Of a stretch of DNA of 64,000 bases, positions 44,341 through 52,951 are shown piece by piece. Source of the stretch: Arthrobacter sp. P2b (GTDB lineage: Bacteria; Actinomycetota; Actinomycetes; Actinomycetales; Micrococcaceae); NCBI RefSeq assembly GCF_900168295.1, contig NZ_FVZL01000018.1, positions 1 through 64,000 on the forward strand, written 5' to 3'. The notes beneath the pieces are model-generated. The model was not told where the DNA came from. It did not search any database and saw only the letters and a list, made by a program, of their open reading frames with translations. The translations under genes were made by a program, and so were the position numbers. The first letter of the stretch is position 1. Every line of letters starts with the position of its first letter.

Positions 44341-44382
44341 AATTGCCTGGCGACCATCACATAGTGGGGTCGCCAGGCAATT
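44341..44382. terminator. Perfect 15-bp hairpin after ligD
   Basis: AATTGCCTGGCGACC (44341-44355) pairs with GGTCGCCAGGCAATT (44368-44382). It sits between ligD and the convergent small gene at 44437, so it may end both transcripts. Confidence 0.75.
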
Positions 44383-44436
44383 TGCGTGTCGATGGTTATT
44401 CAGGGTGTTGCCAGCGCGATGGTTGTCCGGGCCAGG

Positions 44437-44694
44437 TCAGGACGAGTGCGGCATCTGCGGCCGGCTGGTGCGGTGAACGGCCGTCACTGCGGCTTCGTGG
44501 CCCATCCTGCCAAGGCCGGAGCCGCGTTCCTTCGGGTGCCGCCGCTTTCCGTTGCCATCCGGCCACGCGTTCTGCTGCGGCATTCCGGTTGCACCGGCCA
44601 CTGCGGGACCAGGCAGGTACGGAGTGTTCATCGCCGCCGCCAGGTGGTCGGCAAGCTCGGGTTTGATGTGTGATGTACGGACTTTGTCAGCCAT
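44437..44694 (-). CDS. Small hypothetical protein
   Basis: An 85-residue basic, polar protein starting MADKVRTSHIKPELADHLAAAMNTPYLPGPAVAGATGMPQQNAW, with no membrane segment or known motif. ATG at 44694 is supported by GGAAAGGAAGATCAC just upstream. The first 45 residues look like a real, structured segment; the end is Arg/His rich. It is convergent with ligD. Confidence 0.55.
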   Translation of the reverse strand: MADKVRTSHIKPELADHLAAAMNTPYLPGPAVAGATGMPQQNAWPDGNGKRRHPKERGSGLGRMGHEAAVTAVHRTSRPQMPHSS

Positions 44695-45306
44695 GTGATC
44701 TTCCTTTCCGCGATGAAACGAAGTGTTGCCCGTTGCCGCCACGGGGGCGTCCGGGGATCGCTGAAAATGCCAGCGGACTGTAATGCGCACCGTGCCCAGC
44801 AAGTGTTGCGCGGGCCTGACCGGAGGGGCGGGGCACAGCCGGACCCTGTCCGGCCGCACGCATCCGCCTACTCAAAAAGAAGGATTCCCATTGCTCCACC
44901 ATAGGCACCGAGCAGCCGCCTGTGAACCCCTTGGCCCGAGGACGGAAAAGAAGGCCGACGGCGGTCCGTGAGGCCCGCGCCACGACGCCGCTGCGGGGAC
45001 GGAAGGGAGGCACGGAGACTGCGTGAGGACGCTCACTTTGGCGGCGGAGTACCCGCAAAAAGCATCCCAAACCGGGTTGCAGCCAAAAAAATTCGGTAAC
45101 GATCCGTGCCGGCGGGCCCCATCCCTGTAATGACGCGGGAAAAGGCGGGAAAACAATGTGGGAAAAGTCAGCGTAAACGGCCCCAAAAGAGCTGATCCTA
45201 CGGCATTTCGGGCGGGGAAGCCATGGTTTTCCCGTAAAATTGAAGGCCTGCCCGGAGCGGGGCAGCTACAAGTCGCAAGCAAATGACCTCCACAGGAGTT
45301 GCCCAA
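44695..45306. other. 612-bp intergenic region upstream of the MHS transporter
   Basis: No supported gene. It contains three near-direct repeats GCGGGAAAAG, GCGGGAAAAC and GTGGGAAAAG (45135-45168), and a possible -10 TAAAAT (45235-45240) about 67 bp upstream of the transporter start. The two flanking genes are divergent, so both promoters should lie here. Confidence 0.5.
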
Positions 45307-46896
45307 ATGCCCACAGACCGAAGCATGACCGACTCTTCAGCAGGCGCCAGGAACGCCAGCGGAACAGACCAGGCAGCCGTCACGGCTGCCAAGAAGCCCC
45401 GGCGGCTGCCACGCCGCCGGCTCAAGGAATCCGATGTCAACGTCGTGAACCAGCCGATGCTCAAAAAAGCACTCGGCGGCACCATCGTCGGCAACACCAT
45501 GGAATGGTACGACGTAGGCGTTTTCGGCTACCTCATCACCACCATGGGGCCGGTCTTCCTGCCGGAATCCGACCCCACAACGCAGACCCTGTTCCTGCTC
45601 GGAACCTTCGCCGCCACGTTTATCGCCCGCCCTCTGGGCGGCGTGATCTTCGGCTGGATGGGCGACAAAATGGGCCGGCAGAAGATCCTTGCCGCGACCC
45701 TCATGCTGATGGCCGCGAGCACCTTCGCGATCGGCCTCCTGCCCGGCTACGCCCAGATCGGCCTGTGGGCCGCCGGCCTGCTGGTGCTGCTGAAAATCGT
45801 GCAGGGCTTCTCCACGGGCGGCGAATACGCCGGCGCCACCACGTTCGTCAGCGAGTACGCGCCGGACAAGCGCCGCGGGTTCTTCGCCAGCTTCCTGGAC
45901 ATGGGCAGCTACCTGGGCTTCGCCCTGGGCGCGGCCCTGGTCTCTGCCCTCCAGCTCACCCTGGGACAGGCTGCCATGGAGGAGTGGGGCTGGCGCATCC
46001 CGTTCCTGATTGCCGGTCCGCTGGGCCTGGTCGCCATCTACTTCCGCAGCAGGATCGAGGAATCCCCCCAGTTCCAGGCCACCCTGGATGCCCAGGAGGA
46101 CATCGCCAAGAACGCTGCCGCCTCCGACGAGGCCGCGGCAAAGGGCCCGGTGGGCATCGTCAAGGCCTACTGGCGCTCCATCATCGTGGCCATGATCCTG
46201 GTGGCCGCCGCCAACACGGCCGGCTACGCCCTCACCTCCTATATGCCCACGTACCTCACGGAGGCCAAGGGCTACGACGAAGTGCATGGCACCCTGCTGA
46301 CCATTCCGGTCCTGGTGGTCATGAGCCTCTGCATTCCGCTGACCGGCAAGCTGTCCGACCGGATTGGCCGCAGGCCGGTCCTGTGGATCGGCGCCCTGAG
46401 CACGGTGGTCCTGGCAACCCCTGCCTTTATGCTGATCGGCATCGGTGAGATCTGGTCCACCCTTGCCGGCCTCGCCCTGATCGCCTTCCCGGTGACGTTC
46501 TACGTGGCCAACCTGGCCTCCGCACTGCCGGCGCAGTTCCCCACGTCCAGCCGCTACGGCGCCATGGGCATCGCCTACAACTTCTCGGTGGCGATCTTCG
46601 GTGGGACCACGCCCTTCGTTGTTGCCGCCCTGATCAGTGCAACCGGGAACGACATGATGCCCGCCTACTACCTGATGGGCACGTCCCTGGTGGGTGCGGT
46701 GGCTATCTACTTCCTGAAGGAATCAGCGCAGCGTCCGCTGCCGGGTTCCATGCCCAGCGTTGACACCCAGGCGGAAGCCCGGGAACTGGTGGCCACCCAG
46801 GACGAGAACCCACTGATCGACCTGGACCAGCTGCCGTTCGAAACGCAGGACGTCACGGACGCCCGTGCGGCCGAAAAGGTTCCGGCCGGAGTCTAG
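45307..46896 (+). CDS. MFS transporter, metabolite:H+ symporter (ProP-like)
   Basis: A 529-residue protein with 12 membrane segments. A 50-residue polar, basic N-terminus precedes KKALGGTIVGNTMEWYDVGVFGYL, the MHS-family signature; GGVIFGWMGDKMGRQKIL is motif A and GFSTGGEYAGATTFVSEYAP is the family's fifth-helix motif. These carriers import osmolytes or carboxylates (proline/betaine, citrate, ketoglutarate). A 60-residue acidic cytosolic tail ends the protein. ATG at 45307 has AGGAG 8 nt upstream, unlike the ATG at 45283. Confidence 0.92.
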   Translation: MPTDRSMTDSSAGARNASGTDQAAVTAAKKPRRLPRRRLKESDVNVVNQPMLKKALGGTIVGNTMEWYDVGVFGYLITTMGPVFLPESDPTTQTLFLLGTFAATFIARPLGGVIFGWMGDKMGRQKILAATLMLMAASTFAIGLLPGYAQIGLWAAGLLVLLKIVQGFSTGGEYAGATTFVSEYAPDKRRGFFASFLDMGSYLGFALGAALVSALQLTLGQAAMEEWGWRIPFLIAGPLGLVAIYFRSRIEESPQFQATLDAQEDIAKNAAASDEAAAKGPVGIVKAYWRSIIVAMILVAAANTAGYALTSYMPTYLTEAKGYDEVHGTLLTIPVLVVMSLCIPLTGKLSDRIGRRPVLWIGALSTVVLATPAFMLIGIGEIWSTLAGLALIAFPVTFYVANLASALPAQFPTSSRYGAMGIAYNFSVAIFGGTTPFVVAALISATGNDMMPAYYLMGTSLVGAVAIYFLKESAQRPLPGSMPSVDTQAEARELVATQDENPLIDLDQLPFETQDVTDARAAEKVPAGV

Positions 46897-46936
46897 ATTT
46901 CCGGCGGAGCCAGGCGCGTCTTGTAGCCCACGCTTC

Positions 46937-46987
46937 AAAGGCCCGTCCGGCATGTTTCCTTGGGGGAAGCATGCAGGGCGGGCCTTT
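46937..46987 (+). terminator. Probable terminator of the MHS transporter gene
   Basis: AAAGGCCCGTCCGGCATG (46937-46954) pairs with GCATGCAGGGCGGGCCTTT (46969-46987) with small bulges. It starts 40 bp after the stop. Confidence 0.7.
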
Positions 46988-47181
46988 GCCGTACCGCTTT
47001 TTCATTGCCCCCGCGGCGGGACAGGCAGGCCTGTGTGCTGGGCCGGCCCTCTCCTGGGCCGGCCCATGTCCTTGTGTGTCCGTGGGGCGCCGAAGGATAT
47101 GACTCCATTCAGGCCGTCCGGCAATAATTTTGGGGGGCCGGCAAAGGGCCCGGACACACACAACGGCGGGGATGGTGCGGG

Positions 47182-48300
47182 ATGAAACGGGTGGTTGAGC
47201 AGGTCCGCGCCCTCCACCGGCTGGAGCCTGCCAACAATGACCACCTCGCGGCGCTCCGGGTGGCCGCCAGCGTGGCAGTCCCTTCGCTGCTGCTTCTGGT
47301 TGCCGGCCGGCCGGACCTCATCATCTATGCCGTGTTCGGGGCACTGACGGGTATGTACGGGCGGAACGAGCAGCATCAGCTGCGGCTCCGCCACCAGGCC
47401 CAGGCCGCACTGGTGCTCCTGTCCGGCGTAGGCGTGGGCGTGTTCCTGTCCGTCAACCATCTTCACTCCTGGTGGCTGGTGGCTGTTGAAGCCGTGCTTG
47501 CCGGGGTGGGATCCGTGTATTCCGACCGGGTGCGGCTCAAGCCCAACGGCCCGTTCTTCGGCATCCTCGCGCTGGGCGCCTGCGCCTCCGTCCCCACGGT
47601 GGTTCCCTGGTACGTGGCCATGCTGATTGCCGCAGGCAGTGCCGCGTTCTCCGTGGCGGTGGGTTTCAGCGGCTGGCTGCGCCGGCGGTCCTGGCAGCGC
47701 GGCGCGGCGAGGCATCCGGGTTCGGCCGGGCGCCGGGAGGTGATCCTGCACGCCGCCAGGTATGTGCTGGCAGTGGGGGCCGCGGGTTCGCTGGGCGTGC
47801 TCAGCGGCAGCGGCCATCCGCACTGGGCCATGGCGGCGGCTGCCGTCCCGCTGGCCGGGGCAGACCTCCCCAGCAGCGTGCGCCGCGGCGTCCACCGCAT
47901 CGTGGGGACGTTCGTGGGGCTGGCGGTCACCGCCGTCGTCATTCTCCCTGAGCCATGGACCCTCACTGGGCTTTTCCCCGGGCAGCAGGCCATCCTGCTG
48001 GCGCTGCTGGTGATCCTGTTCCAGTTCACCACTGAGCTGTTCATGGCCCGCCATTACGGCTTTGCCATGGTCTCTTTCACACCCGTCATCCTGCTGATGA
48101 CACAGCTTGCCGCACCCATCGACCCCGCCCTCCTGATCCTGGAGCGTGGCGTGGAAACGCTGGTGGGCGCCCTGGTGGGAATCCTGGTGGTGGTGGCCGT
48201 GCGGCGGGCGGGGTCGCGGAGCCCTGCGGCCCTGCTGGGACGGGCTCCCCTGTTGGGGCGCCTCCCCTTATTTGGGCGTGCGGGGAGGCCCCGCCACTAG
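47182..48300 (+). CDS. FUSC family (aromatic acid exporter-like) membrane protein
   Basis: A 372-residue protein with two sets of about five to six membrane helices: residues 25-160 (VAASVAVPSLLLLVAGRPDLIIYAVFGALTGMYG) and residues 195-350 (HWAMAAAAVPLAGADLPSSVRRGVHRIVGTFVGLA, the FUSC signature). FUSC/YccS-type proteins are thought to be exporters of aromatic acids. The C-terminus is a short Arg-rich tail. Its 3' end overlaps the convergent SDR gene by 33 bp. Confidence 0.85.
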   Translation: MKRVVEQVRALHRLEPANNDHLAALRVAASVAVPSLLLLVAGRPDLIIYAVFGALTGMYGRNEQHQLRLRHQAQAALVLLSGVGVGVFLSVNHLHSWWLVAVEAVLAGVGSVYSDRVRLKPNGPFFGILALGACASVPTVVPWYVAMLIAAGSAAFSVAVGFSGWLRRRSWQRGAARHPGSAGRREVILHAARYVLAVGAAGSLGVLSGSGHPHWAMAAAAVPLAGADLPSSVRRGVHRIVGTFVGLAVTAVVILPEPWTLTGLFPGQQAILLALLVILFQFTTELFMARHYGFAMVSFTPVILLMTQLAAPIDPALLILERGVETLVGALVGILVVVAVRRAGSRSPAALLGRAPLLGRLPLFGRAGRPRH

Positions 48301-49041
48301 TTTGGCGGGAGCTACGCGCGCCACCGCGGCCACCACCTTGTACCGCTTGGACGGGATGGACACCGCCCGTCCGCGTTCGTTGTCGGCAAGGCCTTCGCGG
48401 ACCACACGGCCGGCGTGCAGCCAGGCCCACGACGGCGCCACGGATTTGTCCATGCCCATCCGGTCGTGGAACTCGGTGTGGGTGAAGCCGGGGCACACCG
48501 CCGTGACCTTGATGCCCTGCTTGCGGTAGGCGAGGTTGGCCCACCGGCTGAAGCTCACCAGCCACGCCTTTGCCGCCGAGTACGTGCCCCGGGGCAGGAA
48601 CGCGGCAATGCTGGCCACGTTGATGATCCGGCCCTCGCCGCGCTCCAGCATGCCTTTGAGGGCAGCGTGCGTGAGCACCATGGCCGTTTCGCCGTGCAGC
48701 TTCAGGTGCTTTTTCTCCTCGGTGATGGAGTTGTCCTCGAAGTTATGAAGCAGCCCGATCCCCGCGTTGTTCACCAGGATGCCCACCGGCCGCTGCGCAT
48801 CGGACAGGCGTCCGACGACGGCGGTCACGCCGGCGTCGTCGGTCAGGTCCGCGGGAAGCACCTCAGCCATGATTCCGTAGCGCCGTTCCAGGTCCGCCGC
48901 CGTATGTTCAAGGCGGGCCCGGTTCCGCGCCACCAGGACCAGGTTGGTGCCCTGGGCAGCGAGCTGGCGGGCGAACTCGGCGCCCAGCCCCGCGCTGGCC
49001 CCGGTGACGAGTGCGGTTGTTCGGGAAGTGGTTGGCATCAT
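48268..49041 (-). CDS. Short-chain dehydrogenase/reductase (SDR)
   Basis: A 257-residue classical SDR: TALVTGASAGLGAEFARQLA (cofactor GxxxGxG), VNNAGIGLL (NNAG), INVASIAAF (Ser) and YSAAKAWLVSFSRW (Tyr-x3-Lys). It resembles the YqjQ/DltE type, which acts with NADP(H). The substrate is unknown. It begins 45 bp after the desD stop and could be read from the des transcript, though a role in siderophore synthesis is not implied. Confidence 0.92.
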   Translation of the reverse strand: MMPTTSRTTALVTGASAGLGAEFARQLAAQGTNLVLVARNRARLEHTAADLERRYGIMAEVLPADLTDDAGVTAVVGRLSDAQRPVGILVNNAGIGLLHNFEDNSITEEKKHLKLHGETAMVLTHAALKGMLERGEGRIINVASIAAFLPRGTYSAAKAWLVSFSRWANLAYRKQGIKVTAVCPGFTHTEFHDRMGMDKSVAPSWAWLHAGRVVREGLADNERGRAVSIPSKRYKVVAAVARVAPAKLVAGPPRTPK

Positions 49042-49086
49042 GCTGCCAGCCTAGCCACATTGACCTCCGGCGGATGTTCCCGGCTC

Positions 49087-50967
49087 TTACCGCCCGGCGA
49101 ACTTCGCCAGCGGGTTGGCCAGGCGCCCGGCCATCTGCAGCCCGCCCGAGGGATCCGCGAGGTCCAGCATCTGCTGGTTGTTGCGGAGCTGGAGCCGGTT
49201 GAGGCAGGACAGTTCGAAGTCCGGGGCGAACAGGTCGTGGCGGGCGAACTGGTCCGCCAGTTCCGGGTGCTGGCCCTGATAGTCCCTGATGGCCGCTGCT
49301 GCCGTGCGCCAGAACTCCTCCTGGCCCAGGATCCCGTCCTCTTCCAGGAGTGCTGCGAGGAAGCGGAAGATGCAGTCGAAGATGTCCGTGAAGATGGCCA
49401 GCACCTTTTCCCCGTCCGGGATGGCAGCCCGGATCCGGGACACCTCCTCGGGAAGGTCCAGCCGGTCCCCCATCACCACGATCTCCTCGGCGATGTCCTT
49501 CATGATGGCCTGGACGGGAACGCCATCCTCGAGGACCAGGATGACGTTCTCGCCGTGCGGCATAAACGCCAGCTCGTACCGGTAGAGGCAGTGCACCAGC
49601 GGAACGAGGTAGGCCTCGAAGTAGCGGCGCAGCCAGTCCGCCGGCGCCAGCCCGGAGCGCCGGATCAGCGCGGAAACCATCGGTTTGCCCGCCGCATCGG
49701 CATGCAGGAGGGAGGCCATGGTGGCCAGCTGCTGCCCGTCCCGCAGCAGCGGCAGGGGGCTTTCCCGCCACAGGGCAGAGAGCATCTTGCGGTAGGGGGA
49801 ACCGGGCGCTGACCCCGCCTCGTAGTACCCGTTGTGGTAGCCAAGGGCGGCGATTTCGCCAATCATGGTGAATCCGCGCTGCTGCAGCGCCGCGTCATCC
49901 TCGATCAGGGTGCGCAGCCAGTCGTTGATGGCCGGTGTTGCCTTCATGTACTGCGGCGACAGCCCGCGCATGAACCCCATGTTCAGGACGGACATGGCGG
50001 TTTTGACGTAGTTCCGGGCCGGGGCGCTTGTGTTGAAGAAGGTGCGGATGGACTGCTGGGCCTGGTACACGTCCGTCCCGGTGCCCAGGTAAACGATGCG
50101 CCGGCGGGCGATTTCAGCTGCGAACGTGACCGTCAGCTTGTTCTCCCACTGCCACGGGTGGACGGGCATAAAGAAGTAATGCCCGGGGTCCAGGCCCTGG
50201 AGCTGCAATTCGTTGGTGAAGTGGCCGGCCAGCGGGCCGAGTTCGGCGTCCAGGTGCGCCCGGTAGTCCAGCCCTGCACTAGAGGTGAACACGGCGTGGC
50301 TGCGGTGGACGGCGATCCACTGCAGCTGGACCGGGGCGCCCGTCTCGGGAGCAAACGCATGGTAGTCGCTGATGCCGAAGCCCAGCCGGCCGTTGTTGGC
50401 CACGAAGCAGGGGTGCCCCTCGGTCATGCTGCGTTCGATGGCCTGGAAGTCGGCGGCGGCATCGCGCCCGCCCGTGACGCCGGCTGCGAGTTCGGCGGCG
50501 GACGGCTGGCCGGCCCACTGCTTGTAGGCGTGGCTGGCCAGGGTGCTGCTGACCTCCTCCAGGTAGACCGGGAGCATCTGGATGGTGATGCCCAGGGTGG
50601 TGTGGAACGCCGTGATGAACTCCAGCACGTCCAGCGGCGCTTCGGTGCCGTCCCGGAAGCACCGGATGGAGCCGGCGTCGATGGACCAGTGGTCAAGTTC
50701 CAGGATCCGGGCGCAGAAGCGGTACTCGTGCGAGCCGTCACCGCTGCGGAGCCGGTAGCTGCCGGTCCCCTCATCCCCCGGTTCATCACTCAGGAGTTCC
50801 GGAGCGATGATCCGTTCGTGCGAGAACTCGGCGAGCGCTTTGCGGAGCAGGTGCCGGTTGGCCATGTCCCACCGGTCTCCGGCGAGGTGGGGCGCGGCGT
50901 TGGCAGCGCCGGCGGTGGCAGGGTCCGCGGCAAGGGCGGACACAGCGGAATCGAGGTGGACGGTCAC
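49087..50967 (-). CDS. desD: IucA/IucC family NIS siderophore synthetase (desferrioxamine type)
   Basis: A 626-residue ATP-dependent synthetase. NIS-synthetase signatures are seen in HPCFVANNGRLGFGISDYHAFAPETG (ATP site), FFMPVHPWQWENKL, TSAPARNYVKTAMSVLNMGFMRGLSPQYM and the C-terminal FerR-like half with HGENVILVLEDGVP. It joins N-hydroxy-N-acyl-cadaverine units and closes or ends the desferrioxamine chain. The GTG start overlaps the desC stop (GTGA). It is the last of the four des genes. Confidence 0.95.
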   Translation of the reverse strand: MTVHLDSAVSALAADPATAGAANAAPHLAGDRWDMANRHLLRKALAEFSHERIIAPELLSDEPGDEGTGSYRLRSGDGSHEYRFCARILELDHWSIDAGSIRCFRDGTEAPLDVLEFITAFHTTLGITIQMLPVYLEEVSSTLASHAYKQWAGQPSAAELAAGVTGGRDAAADFQAIERSMTEGHPCFVANNGRLGFGISDYHAFAPETGAPVQLQWIAVHRSHAVFTSSAGLDYRAHLDAELGPLAGHFTNELQLQGLDPGHYFFMPVHPWQWENKLTVTFAAEIARRRIVYLGTGTDVYQAQQSIRTFFNTSAPARNYVKTAMSVLNMGFMRGLSPQYMKATPAINDWLRTLIEDDAALQQRGFTMIGEIAALGYHNGYYEAGSAPGSPYRKMLSALWRESPLPLLRDGQQLATMASLLHADAAGKPMVSALIRRSGLAPADWLRRYFEAYLVPLVHCLYRYELAFMPHGENVILVLEDGVPVQAIMKDIAEEIVVMGDRLDLPEEVSRIRAAIPDGEKVLAIFTDIFDCIFRFLAALLEEDGILGQEEFWRTAAAAIRDYQGQHPELADQFARHDLFAPDFELSCLNRLQLRNNQQMLDLADPSGGLQMAGRLANPLAKFAGR

Positions 50968-51533
50968 AGTGCAGCTCCCTGCGGGACGGTTGTGGACAAA
51001 GTGTCGAGTGCGGCGCGGGCGGCCAGGTAGTCGGAGCGGCTGCAGAAGCTCAGCAGGGCGTCCTTGTCCGGCAGGGTGACGATGCCTGCGGGCTGGAAAC
51101 CCAGCCGTTCATTCAGTGCGTGGATTTTGGTGTTCCGCGCATCCGGCTCCACCACGACGCGCTGCACCTCCGGCCTGGCGAACAGGTGGTCCAGGACGGC
51201 GTCCATCACCGCCGTGGTGTACCCGGGTTCCGGGCCTTCCGACGGCGGCGCCACCAGCAGGTGCATGCCCACGTCGCCGGGCTGGACGGCGTACAGGCCT
51301 GCCAGCGGCGAGGACTCCGGAAGGTACTCCTCCATCAGGAAGGCGGGGACGCCGCCGTCGAGCCCCAGCAGGGCGTGATGGTGCCCGCTGGCCTGGATCC
51401 TGGCGTATTCCTCCACCACATCCTCTACGCCGGCGGTGAGCATTCCCCAGAACGAGGCGTAGGGCTGGGTCACCCAGCTGTGCAGGAGCAGTGCGTCGGC
51501 CTTCGCGTCAAGGCAGCGGAACGTGAACCTCAT
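50964..51533 (-). CDS. desC: GNAT N-acyltransferase of siderophore synthesis (DesC-like)
   Basis: A 189-residue protein of the IucB/RhbD type, which acylates N-hydroxycadaverine with acetyl- or succinyl-CoA. Seen are SWVTQPYASFWGM, a frequent start in this group, VGMHLLVAPPSEG and VVVEPDARNTKIHALNERLGFQPAGIVTLPDK, the acyl-CoA-binding/end strand. ATG overlaps the desB stop and its own stop overlaps desD, so it lies in a tightly coupled operon. Confidence 0.9.
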   Translation of the reverse strand: MRFTFRCLDAKADALLLHSWVTQPYASFWGMLTAGVEDVVEEYARIQASGHHHALLGLDGGVPAFLMEEYLPESSPLAGLYAVQPGDVGMHLLVAPPSEGPEPGYTTAVMDAVLDHLFARPEVQRVVVEPDARNTKIHALNERLGFQPAGIVTLPDKDALLSFCSRSDYLAARAALDTLSTTVPQGAAL

Positions 51534-52951
51534 GCGGACACCCCTGCCGCAACGCTAACGTCCGTGCCTGTCCCCACGTCCGCGCTTGTCCCCACGTCCG
51601 CGCTTGTCCCCATGTCCGCGCTAGTCCCCACGTCCGCCCGGGCGCCAATACCCGTAGGTGATCCGAACTGCTGGAACGCGATGCTCCGCTCCACCGGGTA
51701 GACCTCCCGGCCGGTGATCTCCCGCAGGATGCAGGAGTTGCGGTATGCGCCCATGCCCAGGTCCGGGGTGACGAAGCCGTGGGTGTGCAGCTCGGCGTTC
51801 TGGACGAAGATCTCGCCGGGTTCGACGCCCGTGCTGTAGTTCCGGTCCACTTCGAACCGTCCGGCGCTGTCGCGGGAAATCCGGTCCTGCACGCCGGCCA
51901 GGAACCCGGGCTCCCGGTAGCCGTAGCCGGTGGCCAGGACAACCCCTTCGCTGTCCAGGGTGTAGGAGCTGCGCTGCTCGCCGTGGTGCAGGTGCAGGAT
52001 GTGCGTTCCGGCCGCTGCATCCCATTGTGCTGCGGTAAGGGTCGAGTGGGTCAGCAGTTGGGTGTCCACCATGCCGGAAAGGCTCTTGGTGTAGAGCAGG
52101 TCGTAGATGGCGTCGATGAGATCGGAGTTGATCCCCTTGTAGAGGTTCTTCTGCGTCTTGTTGAGGTGGTCGCGCTGGTGCTGCGGGAGGCCATGGAAGT
52201 AGTCCACGTACTCGGGGGACGTCATTTCGAGGGTCAGTTTGGTGTATTCCAGCGGGAAGAACCGGCCCGAGCGGGTGACCCAGTTGAGCTGGTAACCGTG
52301 GGCGTCGGCCTCCTGCAGGAGCTCGTAGTAGATCTCGGCCGCGCTTTGGCCGCTGCCCAGGATGGTGATGCTGCGCTGCTGCTGGAGTTCGGCCTTCCGC
52401 GCCAGGTAGTCGGCGTTGTGCAGGACCACTCCCCCGCGCCCTGCCGCTGCGTCGGCAACGATTCCGGCAGCCGCTTCCGGAACATAGGGGGATGTGCCGG
52501 TGCCCAGCACCAGCCGCCGCGCCAAAAGCACCTCCGGCCCGTCCGGACCGGAGACAGCCAGCCGGTACACGCCGGCGTCGTACGTTACATCCAGCACAGC
52601 CGTGCCAAAACGGACGGACGGCAGCTGGCCGGCCACCCACTGGCAGTACTGGTTGTACTCAGCCCGCAGGGGGTAGAAGTTCTCCCGGATATAGAAGCGG
52701 TACAGGCGCCCTGTCTGCTTCAGGAAGTTCAGGAACGAGTAGGGCGAGGTGGGGTCTGCCAGGGTGACCAGGTCCGCCATGAACGGGACCTGAAGGTGGG
52801 CGGGTTCCAGCATCATTCCGGGGTGCCAGTCAAAGGACGCCCGCTGTTCCAGAAAGATGCCGTCCACGTCCTCCAGCGGTTCGGTGAGCGCGGCGAGGCC
52901 CAGGTTGAAGGGGCCGGCGCCGATGGCAGCGAAGTCGTGTATGCGGGTCAT
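51530..52951 (-). CDS. desB: Lysine/cadaverine N6-monooxygenase (DesB-like)
   Basis: A 473-residue flavin-dependent N-hydroxylase: FAAIGAGPFNLGLAAL (FAD), LGSGQSAAEIYYEL (NADPH) and VVLATGYGYREP (the ATGY motif). It hydroxylates cadaverine made by DesA. The last 35 residues are an odd tail of six-residue units (SADVGT), encoded by 18-bp tandem repeats (51560-51631), placed after the normal family end. Starts and stops overlap both neighbours by 4 bp. Confidence 0.94.
   Translation of the reverse strand: MTRIHDFAAIGAGPFNLGLAALTEPLEDVDGIFLEQRASFDWHPGMMLEPAHLQVPFMADLVTLADPTSPYSFLNFLKQTGRLYRFYIRENFYPLRAEYNQYCQWVAGQLPSVRFGTAVLDVTYDAGVYRLAVSGPDGPEVLLARRLVLGTGTSPYVPEAAAGIVADAAAGRGGVVLHNADYLARKAELQQQRSITILGSGQSAAEIYYELLQEADAHGYQLNWVTRSGRFFPLEYTKLTLEMTSPEYVDYFHGLPQHQRDHLNKTQKNLYKGINSDLIDAIYDLLYTKSLSGMVDTQLLTHSTLTAAQWDAAAGTHILHLHHGEQRSSYTLDSEGVVLATGYGYREPGFLAGVQDRISRDSAGRFEVDRNYSTGVEPGEIFVQNAELHTHGFVTPDLGMGAYRNSCILREITGREVYPVERSIAFQQFGSPTGIGARADVGTSADMGTSADVGTSADVGTGTDVSVAAGVSA
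51560..51631. repeat. Four 18-bp tandem repeats in the desB 3' end
   Basis: Units at 51560, 51578, 51596 and 51614 follow the pattern GTCCGCGCTTGTCCCCAC with one to three changes each, plus a decayed fifth unit. On the coding strand each unit gives a six-residue period (SADVGT), so changes in copy number keep the frame. Confidence 0.9.
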
